From the NCBI GenBank assembly GCA_949825025.1, contig OX463778.1, positions 4,540,501 through 4,604,500 of the forward strand: 64,000 nt of DNA, in the 5' to 3' direction. A program made the position numbers and the translations under genes. Source of the stretch: Siphlonurus alternatus. Taxonomy: Eukaryota; Arthropoda; Insecta; Ephemeroptera; Siphlonuridae. Shown one piece after another: positions 1 through 9,526 of this stretch (its first letter is position 1; every line of letters begins with the position of its first letter). The notes under the pieces are model-generated. The model was not told the DNA's origin and searched no databases. It saw only the letters and a program-made list of their open reading frames with translations.

Positions 1-569
1 CTCAAGACAGAGCACATCTATTTAGATGCTCTGCATTAACTACAGAACTTGACTTGTTGCCTGGCCACATGAAGAGAAAAAAGAAAGAGTCTTTTCTCTA
101 TTGGCTTGCTAGAAGTAAAATGGTTTAAAAGCCAAAACATGGGCATAAAAAAAGAAGATTATTGTAGGGTGTGATTGGGACGGTCGTTTTTAGTTGTGGC
201 CGGGGTGCTGCGTCTTTTATTTTTTAAATTCCTCTTTCTTGTAAGACAATGTTGATATTTGTTGAAGCATTGAAGAGGATTCATGTGTTCATCTCGGCAG
301 GTGATAAAAACTCATAGCCGGAGTGACGGAAGGACGATGTTTTATTTTGAAGTGAGAGCAGTATTATTATGTCTCTGTGTATTTTACAAGAATAAATTAT
401 GTAACTTTTAACCTGCCTTTCTCTTCTGAAATGCACCTATGCTATCGGAACCGAAAAAATATGCCCCTCTCCTAATGGAACTTGCATGCTACTCAGGGGT
501 ACACCTTTTTGGTTCTGATAGTAGTGTCCACTCTAGACTGTTACTTCCTGGTTTAAAATGTCACATTTT
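1..569. other. Gene-free stretch, nothing recognised
   Basis: No exon-like GC-rich block, RNA gene or terminal-inverted-repeat element was recognised before the hAT-like element that starts at 578. The sequence is moderately AT-rich and unique within the window. Confidence 0.5.
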
Positions 570-599
570 GTCTCCAAGTAGTGCTGTCGAAATTTTTCG

Positions 600-880
600 G
601 ATTCCGGATTTCTAAAGCTCCGGAATCCGCTTTTTTAGGAGATCCGAAATCCGAAAAGCGGATATCGGATTCAAAGCGGATATCGGATTTTATCGGATAT
701 CGGATTCAAAGCGGATTCCGGATTTTATCGGATATTGGATTCAAAGCGGATTTCGGATTTTATCGGATATCGGATTCAAAGCGGATATCGGATTTTATCG
801 GATATCGGATTCAAAGCGCATTTCGGATTTTATCGGATATCGGATTTAAAGCGGATTTCGGATTCGATCGGATATCGGAT
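600..880. repeat. Subterminal tandem array, TATCGGATATCGGATTC type
   Basis: Imperfect repeats alternating TATCGGATATCGGATTC and AAAGCGGAT(A/T)TCGGATTT, with a higher-order period near 51 bp. They lie just inside the left end of the hAT-like element. Related CGGAT units occur in inverted orientation at the other end, which suggests transposase-binding sites rather than coding sequence. Confidence 0.75.
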
Positions 881-1178
881 TTGTAAAAACTTGTAAAAAA
901 ACGAATACATGTATTTTGACTCGAAAAAATAAATATATTTTGCTGTGTTACGTAAACTAAACTCAATAAAACTGTAAACACTATATAGCTGTTTGTAACT
1001 AAATACTGAATAAAATAGTTTAATTAATAGTATTAATAAATACACTGCTATTACGCTATTACTGCTATAACATAGAAAATCTGTAATAAATATACGTATT
1101 TACTAAATAGTGTAAATAGAATGGATACTATATTAAATATCGATTTTTGCTGATGAATTAACCTTTCAACCTTATGTC

Positions 1179-1180
<2 letters not shown>

Positions 1181-1233
<53 letters not shown>
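1181..1233. repeat. (AT)n microsatellite
   Basis: Uninterrupted AT dinucleotide run of about 53 bases inside the hAT-like element. Similar (TA)n runs lie at 1511-1554, 4782-4820, 7090-7135, 20416-20479 and 59331-59383. Confidence 0.95.
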
Positions 1234-1236
<3 letters not shown>

Positions 1237-1509
1237 GCAGTACATTGTATAATTAATGTATAAATTGTAATGTATATGAACATATATATATCTATATATC
1301 TATAAGTATCTAGATCTACAGGCTACACGTTCACTATAACTATAGTATCTGTATCTACTATATATATATTATAATATATATATTTATAGCTAGCATTTCA
1401 TTTACGCATTTATATAGCCATTTACTAAAGAATTGTATAATTTTTATTTATTTTAATATTTGTAATGCGAATTTGATTCTGAGCTATAATATTGGAGGAT
1501 TTTCGTTGG

Positions 1510-1510
<1 letters not shown>

Positions 1511-1554
<44 letters not shown>
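1511..1554. repeat. (TA)n microsatellite
   Basis: TA dinucleotide run directly after the first copy of the internal duplication of the hAT-like element. The second copy (ending about 2060) lacks the run, so it expanded after the duplication. Confidence 0.95.
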
Positions 1555-1557
<3 letters not shown>

Positions 1558-1731
1558 TAGATAGTATAGAAAATAAACTATATTTAATATTCATATTATT
1601 ATATATATTAATATATGATATATTATATGATATAAAAATATATACTATATATATTATATAAGCATATTATATATATATTTAAATTTAAAATATGCGATTA
1701 TGCGAATGAATATACGAGCGGTCATTATATT

Positions 1732-1879
1732 CAGGCGCGCGGTGGGCGATGAGGGCGATCGCCCCCCCCCCCCCCCAAAGTTCCCAAAATATACATTCAA
1801 TGTGTTACCACCCCCACCATCCTCGCACTCAAAATTTTAACATTGCGGAATAGGGCAATGCGAGCTGGATCCGCCCCTG
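1732..1879. mobile_element. Small GC-rich hAT-like MITE, nested, perfect 8-bp TSD
   Basis: A 148-bp element beginning CAGGCGCGCGG and ending GGATCCGCCCCTG. It is flanked on both sides by ATTATATT (1724-1731 and 1880-1887), a perfect 8-bp target duplication. A C-run and the motif GGGCGATCGCCCC lie inside. It is inserted in the larger hAT-like element. A second intact copy is at 11066-11251, with degenerate relatives near 12185-12290, 13880-13995 and 15949-16000. Confidence 0.85.
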
Positions 1880-2609
1880 ATTATATTTAGAAATTAGATT
1901 ATTTAGATTTTAAGCTATTTACTAGTTTATTAATTTATAGCATTTCATTTACGCATTTATAGAGCCATTTACTAAAGAAATGTATAATTTTTATTTATTT
2001 TAATATTTGTAATGCGAATTTGATCCCAAGCTATAATATATTGGAGGATTTTCGTTGGCTATTTTTTAGCTCGCATCAGGTTGGGCCGTGCAGGTTCCAA
2101 AACTTGCTGCTAGTGGAATTTAATTGTTTGCTTTACAGCTGCTATAGTGCTTACCAACCTCGTAATATCATCATGTGTTTATTAGGGTTCAAAACTCTCT
2201 ATTATTTTTGTCATGAAATTTGCAATCAAATTTGTAATATAAAACATGAAAACTAAACAAACGTAACGCAGTTTAAAGCACTTTAAACATCCTTTATTTT
2301 ATGGTCCTTTACTTTAATTTTCAATATTTTGTAAACAAATTAAAAAGCACCAATATTTAAAAATTGTTAAAATTTTAAAAACGTATCGTATTCCTGCATC
2401 ATTTCGTCCACTACATTCGACAATTTTACTATTCGACGTCTACATCAAGCACGTGCAGTGATTCTGCGGGATTTGGTCTTGCATTTTTTTGCAAGATAGA
2501 GTCTGTTGAAATTTTAATAGAGTTGAGTTTAAAATTATACTTGTTTCGTTCTTATACAAGTTATTTAAATATTAATGAATAAAAACTAAAAACTGTATTC
2601 CGATTGAAT

Positions 2610-2960
2610 CCGATATCCGATTTGAATCAGAAATCCGTTTTGAATCTAAAATCCGCTTCAAATTCAAAATCCGAAATCCGATTCAAATTCGGAATCCGAT
2701 TCAAATTCGGAATCCGATTCAAATTCGGAATCCGTTTCAAATTCGGAATCCGATTCAAATTCGGAATCCGATTGAAATTCGGAATCCGATTGAAATTCGG
2801 AATCCGTTTCAAATTCGGAATCCGCGCGCGAAATCCGATTTGAATCCGATATCCGTTCGCAAAGATCGGATTTTGAATCCGCTTTCCAATAGGAATCCGA
2901 AAAACGGATTTTCGGATTTCGGATTTTTTAAAATCCGGAATTCGGATATAAAAAAAAGCG
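2610..2960. repeat. Subterminal tandem array, AATCCGATTCAAATTCGG type (18 bp)
   Basis: About ten tandem 18-bp units with single-base variants (ATTCAAA, TTTCAAA, ATTGAAA), followed by looser CGGAT/ATCCG palindromes up to the right end of the element. They produce repetitive ORFs on both strands, which are not genes. Confidence 0.8.
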
Positions 2961-3187
2961 GATTTCAACAGCACTACGAGTCCAAGGCATTATAATTTTT
3001 CACCTGAACTTCACATGATGTACCTCAAATTTCATCATCTCTTCAAACTTGCCATGTTTAGTAACAAGAAGCCTGTTATTTTTCTGGATAATTGTGTGAA
3101 TCATGTTCAAAATAATTATATTTAATGATAGGAAATTTAAATGTTTACCAGCTCCTATAATTAATGTTTTGCTGGACAATATATTAA

Positions 3188-3611
3188 AGGGGTACCAAAG
3201 TGAATACTTTTTTTACATATCCGGGCAGCTACGAATTATTCCGATATCCCTGTGTCTCAATATTTTCGTACGATGCCTAGTTATTTTACAATGAATTATT
3301 TAGTTTGAAAAGTGAGTTCAAAAGCCGTTGGTTGATTCAAGTCGGTGCACGCCCGCAGCAGCTGCTGATATGACGAGAATTTCCCCCGAATCATGGGAAC
3401 CTCCTCCCGCTCCTTTCTTGTCGTATCACCGGCCGCTGGGGGAGCGCATCGGCTTGAATCAATCAACGGCCATAGAACTCACTTTTCAAACTAAATAATT
3501 AATTGTAAAATAACAAGGCACTGTACGAAAAAATTGAGACACAGGGATATTAGAATAATTCTTAGCTGCCCGAATATGTAAAAAAAAGTATTCACTTTGG
3601 TACCCCTTTTA
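3188..3611. mobile_element. Fold-back MITE, TIR AAAGGGGTACCAAAGTGAAT
   Basis: Left arm AAAGGGGTACCAAAGTGAAT and right arm ATTCACTTTGGTACCCCTTT are inverted repeats. The inverted similarity continues inward through the TTACATAT and GGGCAGCTA segments and the sequence around TAGTTTGAAAAGTGAGTTC, so nearly the whole element folds on itself. No coding capacity. Confidence 0.8.
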
Positions 3612-4096
3612 AGGATGAATGTAATAATGAAAATGTTTGCTGGCATGGGTCTTCAGTTTTCCAGATATTTAACATTGAAGCATTTTGTTCTGTGGTACCC
3701 TCCTTTAGACAAATCGGCGCGTTTTTCAACCTAAAATTTTCGTCTTGTGCAGATACTAGACTTCAAAAATATTTCAGGACTACCAAAAATAGCAATTAAG
3801 GGGTAATGCAAGAAGGCACATGTCCACTGGTAGCAGTGAGATTGTAAAAGGGCACATGTCCACTGGTAGCAAGATCTAGCTGATGGCGGTGCATGATGTT
3901 TATATTAACATGTAAATTCCCAATTTTGTAATAATTTAAATTGAAGTTGGCTTGACTTGCCCTTCTACAGTTGCTTTACCATGCAGCTACCGATATTCTT
4001 CTTTCACTCTATATTTTAATTGAAATAATTTTATGATTTCATTTTTGGCTCAAGAATCGAACAAATATTTTTTCTCTCCCTCCTCGAGAGCCTACC

Positions 4097-4200
4097 ATCA
4101 AAGGTGAATAGCTGCTGCAATGTAGCATATATCAGGATCGTCTGAATTTCTCAGTGCTGCAATGTAGCATATCAGGATCGACGTCTGAATTTTTCAGTGA
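4097..4200. repeat. Short direct duplication, about 46 bp x 2
   Basis: The block GCTGCAATGTAGCATAT...CAGGATCG..GTCTGAATTT.TCAGTG occurs twice in tandem with small differences. No coding sense. Confidence 0.7.
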
Positions 4201-4307
4201 ATTGCACTGCCATGTCAGGTCGCCGGAGAGAATTAAGTTGTTATAAAAACACTTATTTACAGTTCCTTCAACGTAAGAGCAAGTAACCTTTCTTAATTCA
4301 GATATTG

Positions 4308-4728
4308 TTAAGGTAGAGATAACGCCAGTCAGCTGTTCGACGTATAGGTCCCTTTGATTAACATGTAAAAACCTTAGCAAATTTACAAAAATTCTGAAAT
4401 TTTTTTGAGAGGCGGATATTAGTATAACCTAAAAAAAGCCATAGAAAAAGTTTCAAATCAATTTAACGAGCCGATTTTTTTAAATTAATTTTTTAGTTTG
4501 TCTCTCTGTGGGAATAAAGAATAAAAAGCCGTATGCTGAAAATTAAAAAAATTAATTAAAAAAAATCGGCTAGTTAAATTGTTTTGAAACTTTTTCTATT
4601 GGCTTTTAGGCACTAATATCCGCCTCTCAAAATAATTTCAGAATTTTTGTGAATTTGCTAAGGTTTATACATGTTAATCAAAGGGACCTATAACGTCGAA
4701 CAGCTGACCGGCGTTATCTCTACCTTAC
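4308..4728. mobile_element. TTAA fold-back MITE, family B, old copy
   Basis: Begins TTAAGGTAGAGATAACG and ends CGTTATCTCTACCTTA. The arms are inverted copies through ACATGTAAACCTTAGCAAAT and the ATCGGCT segment. The right TTAA has decayed to TTAC. The same family is at 16349-16741, 44206-44949 and 61784-62180. Confidence 0.8.
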
Positions 4729-4778
4729 ATGTATTTTTAATTTAGTTTCTGCACACTAAATAATCAGAAGTATTCAGG

Positions 4779-4823
<45 letters not shown>

Positions 4824-5027
4824 ATATAGTCTTAAATTTTTAAATTGTGGTAAATAAAAACTTTATAGTACCATTATTTTTCCATTCACCCATGTTACAA
4901 AGCAATAAACCTGCCGCGACATGCAGGGCCATGATGAAGAACACAAATTTGTCTGCCAGCGCAGTTTATTTGTAATGTTACAATCTTATCAAAAGTGTCA
5001 CATTTTATTCATCCCAGGCACTCAACA

Positions 5028-5518
5028 CCCTTAAAACTGTGCTGTAAAACGCTGTGACGTCATAGTATAGTCATGCAAATATTTAACACACAATCATATG
5101 GAAAGACATTGCATGACTATGACGTCACAGCGTCTTTCCCCTCGATTTTAAGGGTAAGGTAACGCCACCAATGTTAAAAAAAATCCCTCACACAAAAATT
5201 CTGAAAAAAATTAAAATGTTCTCCTCTACACCCCCTATCAGTAGCTAAAATATCAGGTATACAAATTCGATCTAGTTTTTGAGTTATGAATTTTTAAAGT
5301 TGACTACTTTAACATGGAGAAATGGAAATCCCATGTTAAATTAGTCAAATTTAAAAATTCATAACTCAAAAACTAGATCGAATTTGTATACCTGATATTT
5401 TAGCTATATATATACTGATAGGGGGTGTAGAGGAGAACATTTTAATTTTTTTTCAGAATTTTTGTGTGAGGGATTTTTTTTAACATTGGTGGCGTTACCT
5501 TACCCTTAAGTGTGTTAG
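5028..5518. mobile_element. Fold-back element interrupted by a TTAA MITE
   Basis: Inverted arms around CTGTGACGTCATAG (5053-5066) and CTATGACGTCACAG (5117-5130), with outer ends AACACCCTTAAAA and TTTTAA..GTGTGTT. A family A MITE (5148-5509) is inserted at a TTAA in the right arm. Confidence 0.6.
5148..5509. mobile_element. TTAA fold-back MITE, family A, copy 1
   Basis: Starts TTAAGGGTAAGGTAACGCC and ends GGCGTTACCTTACCCTTAA, with TTAA at both borders. The arms are almost perfect inverted repeats (CACCAATGTTAAAAA, TCCTCTACACCCCCTATCAG, AACTAGATCG), so the transcript would be a long hairpin. Other copies are at 5612-6351 (interrupted), 43835-44209, 44368-44722, 44946-45300 and 60636-60912 (degraded). 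Confidence 0.88.
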
Positions 5519-5611
5519 CTATATAGGGTTTGGAAATTCTTAAAAAACTGACAACATGCAACTCGAAGACAATGAGGGAGTATTTATAGAAAAAAATAAT
5601 TCTATAAAAAG

Positions 5612-6351
5612 TTAAGGGTAAGATAACGCCACCAATGTTAAAAAAAAATCTCTCACACAAAAATTCTGAAAAAAAATTAAAATTTTCTCCTCTACACCCC
5701 CTGTCAGTAGCTAAAATATCAGGTACTTGGCATACAAACACGATCTAGTTTTTGAGTTATTAATAAGGTATAACCTGAGAATTTGTCTGTCAAGGTCAAG
5801 AGGCGTGGCTATAGTGGCAACACTGTTTGCATTTGAATGCGAATAATTTTTTAGGAGGGGGTGGTGACATCAGTCCTTGAGAACGTTGCCACATTTCTCA
5901 TCACATATATAGGAAACGATCATCGCCACGGTTCAAAATATATGAAAACAATTCAGAAAAATATAGTCTAAAAAATTATAGGTTTAGTAAAAAAAAAAAA
6001 AAGTAAAAGAATCTGTTGTATAGTTTTTTTTGCAATGCTAATTAACAAATTTAACATTGGAAGGATACAAAATTCTCATTTAAATAAATTAATTATAATT
6101 AATTAAACCAACGGTTAAAAATTCCGAAAAAATTCAGAGCTAATTTGACGATTAATTTGAAGAAAATCTGTTGTAGCGAATTTTTCGTCCAAATTTCTCA
6201 GGTTAATTATAAGCCTTAAAAACTAGATCGTATTTACGTACCTGATATTTTAGCTACTGATAGGGGGTGTAGAGGAGAACATTTTAAATTTTTTTCAGAA
6301 TTTTTGTGTGAGGGATTTTTTTTAACATTGGTGGCGTTACCTTACCCTTAA
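5612..6351. mobile_element. TTAA fold-back MITE, family A, split by an insertion
   Basis: The left arm (5612-5770) and right arm (about 6210-6351) match copy 1. Between them is an unrelated block, about 5773-6207, with its own inverted ends TAACCTGAGAA.TTTG and CAAATTTCTCAGGTTA, so it is probably another MITE inserted at the hairpin centre. Its right TTAA (6348-6351) is shared with the next element. Confidence 0.75.
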
Positions 6352-7084
6352 GGGCCCGATCTAGTAGAGGTAAAACACCTTACGCGGCAAAATGTAGGCA
6401 ACCACGCGGTTTTTAGCTCGAAAGGAAAAACAGGCTCTACCTGCTCTTCATCGCATTTTTTCATTTATGTATTCGGTAATAAATGTCACAGAAACTTCGG
6501 ACAAAAATGACTTTGGTCTACTTTTTAATGACAAGTTCATTTTTATACAGCTTTAAACAACCAGATCAATACTTTTTTGCGAATACGTGATGAGATCGAT
6601 AAGGAAGATAAAAATTTTATTTCCATAAAAATGTCATTGTTGAGATGGGTAGCGGTCACTAATCCGCTGACATTGTTATAGACCACAATAGAGTAAAGTG
6701 CTCCTGCGAACACCTGCTGCTAGGGGAGGAGAAAATTCGGAGACTCAGAAAATGAACCGCTGTCAATCATGTTTATATTATGTTCAATAAATTACTAATA
6801 ATTATTATTTCTTTTCCGATTATAAGAAATTACAGTAGCAGTGATCTGAGACTTTTAATTATTTTTAGATGTGATATAATTATAAATTTATGTTTATTGC
6901 AAAGACATTATTTTTATATTATAGTATAACATGAAGACAGTATAAATGATTAGGAAGAGTCATGATTGAGGAAGAGTCACAAAATGTGTTAGTCAATTAA
7001 TCTTTTATCTTGCAATTAATATTATAAATAAAGTATTATTTAATTGTTTATTAAAAACAATTAAAAACATATATTCGATATATG

Positions 7085-7139
<55 letters not shown>

Positions 7140-8060
7140 AAATATATTTTTGTTTTTAATTCATTGTTATATAAAATGCCGATAATGATATACAAGTTGA
7201 ATTTATTACAAAAATTGTATTCTTACTATTTTACATGATTTGAAAATGAAAAAATTATTTTGTTACACAACGAACTGGACGGCGAGCCATCTCGCTGCTA
7301 TATAACTGATTAGTTGTGTTCTGTTAGAATTTAGTATACTGTGAACAAAGATTTGAAAGCCCCAAAGTAATTTTCAATTTTCTCTATACTAGGTGATAAT
7401 GAACCTTGAGGTGTTCCTATAGTGTAATATTCCATTATTATGTAGAGACAACTAAATCTGAATTCAGTGTACATAATAGCAAAATGTAAGGAGTAAAGAT
7501 AGAACTGCGGAGCGAGTGGATGATGGTAAAGCAAGATAAGGGTTGAGAGCGGGAGGACTGCAGGCAGGTAAATTCTTTTATTGTTCTCTCTCGGCTCTCC
7601 CTTCTCCTCTCTCTCGGCCGCACTTGTAGTTCAGTATTTCGCATATTTCCGCAATTCCGCACGGCGCTGCATTCAGTGGTTTTAGGAACCAGAAATTGCA
7701 AAAAAGTAGCTCTAGTCTATAAGTTCCAGTAAATTTAATAACATGAATTAATACTTTCAGCGTACACTATATTAAAGCCGACAACATTTTCTAGACCGCT
7801 ATTCAACCCTATTGTTGAAATTATTTTTTTTACAAGTGTTATGATGAAGTAAAGTTGACACTCTTTTACCGCTTTTAATAATTAATTAAAAATTAATTGG
7901 TGGTCGTGGTGTAAAAACAAATTCATTGGCGGATTACATATCAGTCTCCTCTTTTCAATGATGTTTTTTAATTTTTTGTGAAGCAAATATTGTACCCTAC
8001 ATAACTGATAGAAAACACTGTTTTTTCCTTATGGCCGTTCCTACTAGATCGGGCCCTTAA
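6348..8060. mobile_element. 1.7-kb TTAA-flanked element, 16-bp TIRs (piggyBac-like structure)
   Basis: TTAA (6348-6351) is followed by GGGCCCGATCTAGTAG, and CTACTAGATCGGGCCC is followed by TTAA (8057-8060). The 16-bp perfect TIR and exact TTAA duplication resemble piggyBac-type insertion. Unlike the fold-back families, the inside is not palindromic. It holds a (TA)n tract (7090-7135) and no convincing transposase ORF. It is either an internally deleted derivative or carries unrecognised cargo. Confidence 0.78.
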
Positions 8061-8413
8061 GCAGATGGATCTGAACTGATGATAAATTTGTTTATTTTAT
8101 AACGTTTCTACGATGATTTGTTAAGAATATAACATCATATCGCTCTCATACGTCGTCATGCCGTTGCCTCTATGTAGCCTTTTCTTATCGGGCGTTTTAA
8201 AACCAGATTTCTTCGTTTAATTCCCAAAAATCAACAAATCATCGCATATATGAACGTAAAATAAACGACGTTGTGATAAGTTCAATAGACTTAAAGTTAA
8301 GTGCGCACTAGAAAAAAAAGTTGAGTAAGTTGAGTTGGTGCTATCTAAAAATAGTTCAAGTGGTTCTCCATATGGAAATGAAATCCAAAAAATTTCATCT
8401 CAAATAGGTTTTC

Positions 8414-8445
<32 letters not shown>

Positions 8446-8737
8446 AAAGTCTGAATGAGCGCGTCGCTTAACAGGGCCTTACTTGACAAGAACCTTCAAT
8501 TATCTCGAAAAAAATGCTGCGTTCAGTGGTCTGAAAAAAATATAGCGATGTTCTATGACTTATTGAGCTTTAACCACATGCAAATTTTGAGCATTTTTTT
8601 TTTTTTTTTCGAATCAGATTTTCTGTAAAAAATCTTGAAAATCGTCCATGTTAAATTTTCATAAGAAATTTTCAAGATTTTTTTATGGAAAATCTGATTC
8701 GAAAAAAGAAAAAAAAATGCTCAAAATTTGCATGTGG

Positions 8738-9146
8738 TTAAGGGTAAGATAACACGAAACATTGATTGCAGTAGTCCCGCATTTGATTAACATAATATAT
8801 AAACTTATAAACCTTAGCAACCTCATAATAATTCTGATTTTTTTTAGACGTTCCTTAGCACCAAAAAAGTGTGGACAAAATTTCAAAACAATCGGATGAT
8901 CCAATTTTTTTTAAATTAATTTTTTAAAATTTCCTTATAATGGAGAACTAAACTAAGAAATTAATTTAAAAAAGTCGAATCGTCCAATTGTTTTGAAATT
9001 TTTTCTATATTTTTTTGGTGCTAAGGACTGTCTCTAAAATAAATTCAGAATTATTATGAGGTTGCTAAGGTTTACATGTTAATCAAATGGGACTACAACA
9101 TCAGTCCGGTTACAACAATCGATGTTTCGTGTTATCTTACCCTTAA
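8738..9146. mobile_element. TTAA fold-back MITE, family C, copy 1
   Basis: Begins TTAAGGGTAAGATAACACGA and ends TCGTGTTATCTTACCCTTAA with TTAA at both borders. Arms share CCTTAGCAACCTCATAATAA and the CAATCGGACGAT-type segment in inverted order. A second copy is at 59725-60012. Confidence 0.85.
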
Positions 9147-9220
9147 ATCTCAAGTCAAAGAAACCGCAACAATCGATGTTTCGTGTTATCTTACCCTTAA
9201 ATCTCAAGTCAAAGAACATC
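9113..9220. repeat. 54-bp direct duplication x 2
   Basis: CAACAATCGATGTTTCGTG through CTCAAGTCAAAGAA occurs at 9113-9166 and again at 9167-9220. It covers the right end of the family C MITE plus flanking sequence, so it arose after insertion. Confidence 0.8.
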
Positions 9221-9463
9221 GCTATATTTTTTTCATACCACTGAACGCAGTATTTTTTCTAGACAATCGAATTAATCAAAGGTGTTTGTCAGGTAAAAAA
9301 GGCCCAATGTTGAGCGACTCGCTCATTCAGACTTTGGAATTTTTTTGTGGAGAACTTATTTGAGATGGAAAATTTTGGATTTCATCATTCATATAAAGGA
9401 CCACTTGAACTATTTTTAGATAGTTATACTAACTCTATTTTTTTTTTCTAGTGCGCACTTTAC

Positions 9464-9469
9464 TTTAAT
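9464..9469 (-). terminator. Possible PRODH2 poly(A) signal (ATTAAA)
   Basis: On the minus strand ATTAAA lies 58 nt past the PRODH2 stop. No AATAAA was seen closer. It coincides with the TTAA border of the adjacent fold-back element, so the element may supply the 3' end. Weak evidence. Confidence 0.35.
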
Positions 9470-9526
9470 TAACAAATTTAAGTGCTTTTTGAAAATTTTT
9501 AGTACACTTCCCCGTGGTAGAAATCT

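Larger units (their letters stand above)
578..2977. mobile_element. Non-autonomous hAT-like element with subterminal CGGAT arrays
   Basis: The ends are inverted copies of GTAGTGCTGTYGAAAT (578-593 and about 2962-2977). The flanks GTCTCCAA (570-577) and GAGTCCAA (2978-2985) match at 6 of 8 bases, as expected for an aged 8-bp hAT target duplication. Next to each end is a dense array of short repeats built on ATCCGATATCCGAT/CGGATTCAAAGC (about 600-880 and 2600-2960). The interior is AT-rich, has two (TA)n tracts and a direct duplication of about 125 bp (1389-1513 and 1930-2060), and encodes no transposase. Small ORFs over the arrays are repeat translations. The hAT assignment rests on TSD length and the subterminal repeats and is an inference. 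Confidence 0.7.
8291..9468. mobile_element. TTAA-flanked fold-back element next to the PRODH2 3' end
   Basis: Outer ends TTAA.AGTTAAGTGCGCACTAG and CTAGTGCGCACTTTACT.TTAA. Inward the arms continue as inverted repeats (AGTTCAAGTGG, GAAATCCAAAA, TTTTCAAGATT). A family C MITE (8738-9146) is inserted in one arm, followed by a 54-bp direct duplication. The right end lies 58 bp beyond the PRODH2 stop codon and overlaps a possible ATTAAA poly(A) signal for that gene. Confidence 0.75.

Noticed and set aside
581..886. Ser/Arg/Phe-rich 101-aa ORF
   Set aside because: Translation of the CGGAT subterminal array of the hAT-like element; the same holds for ORFs at 2604-2974.
7438..7701. Possible transposase exon inside the 1.7-kb TTAA element
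   Set aside because: Arg-rich low-complexity ORF with no DDE-like or zinc-finger motif.
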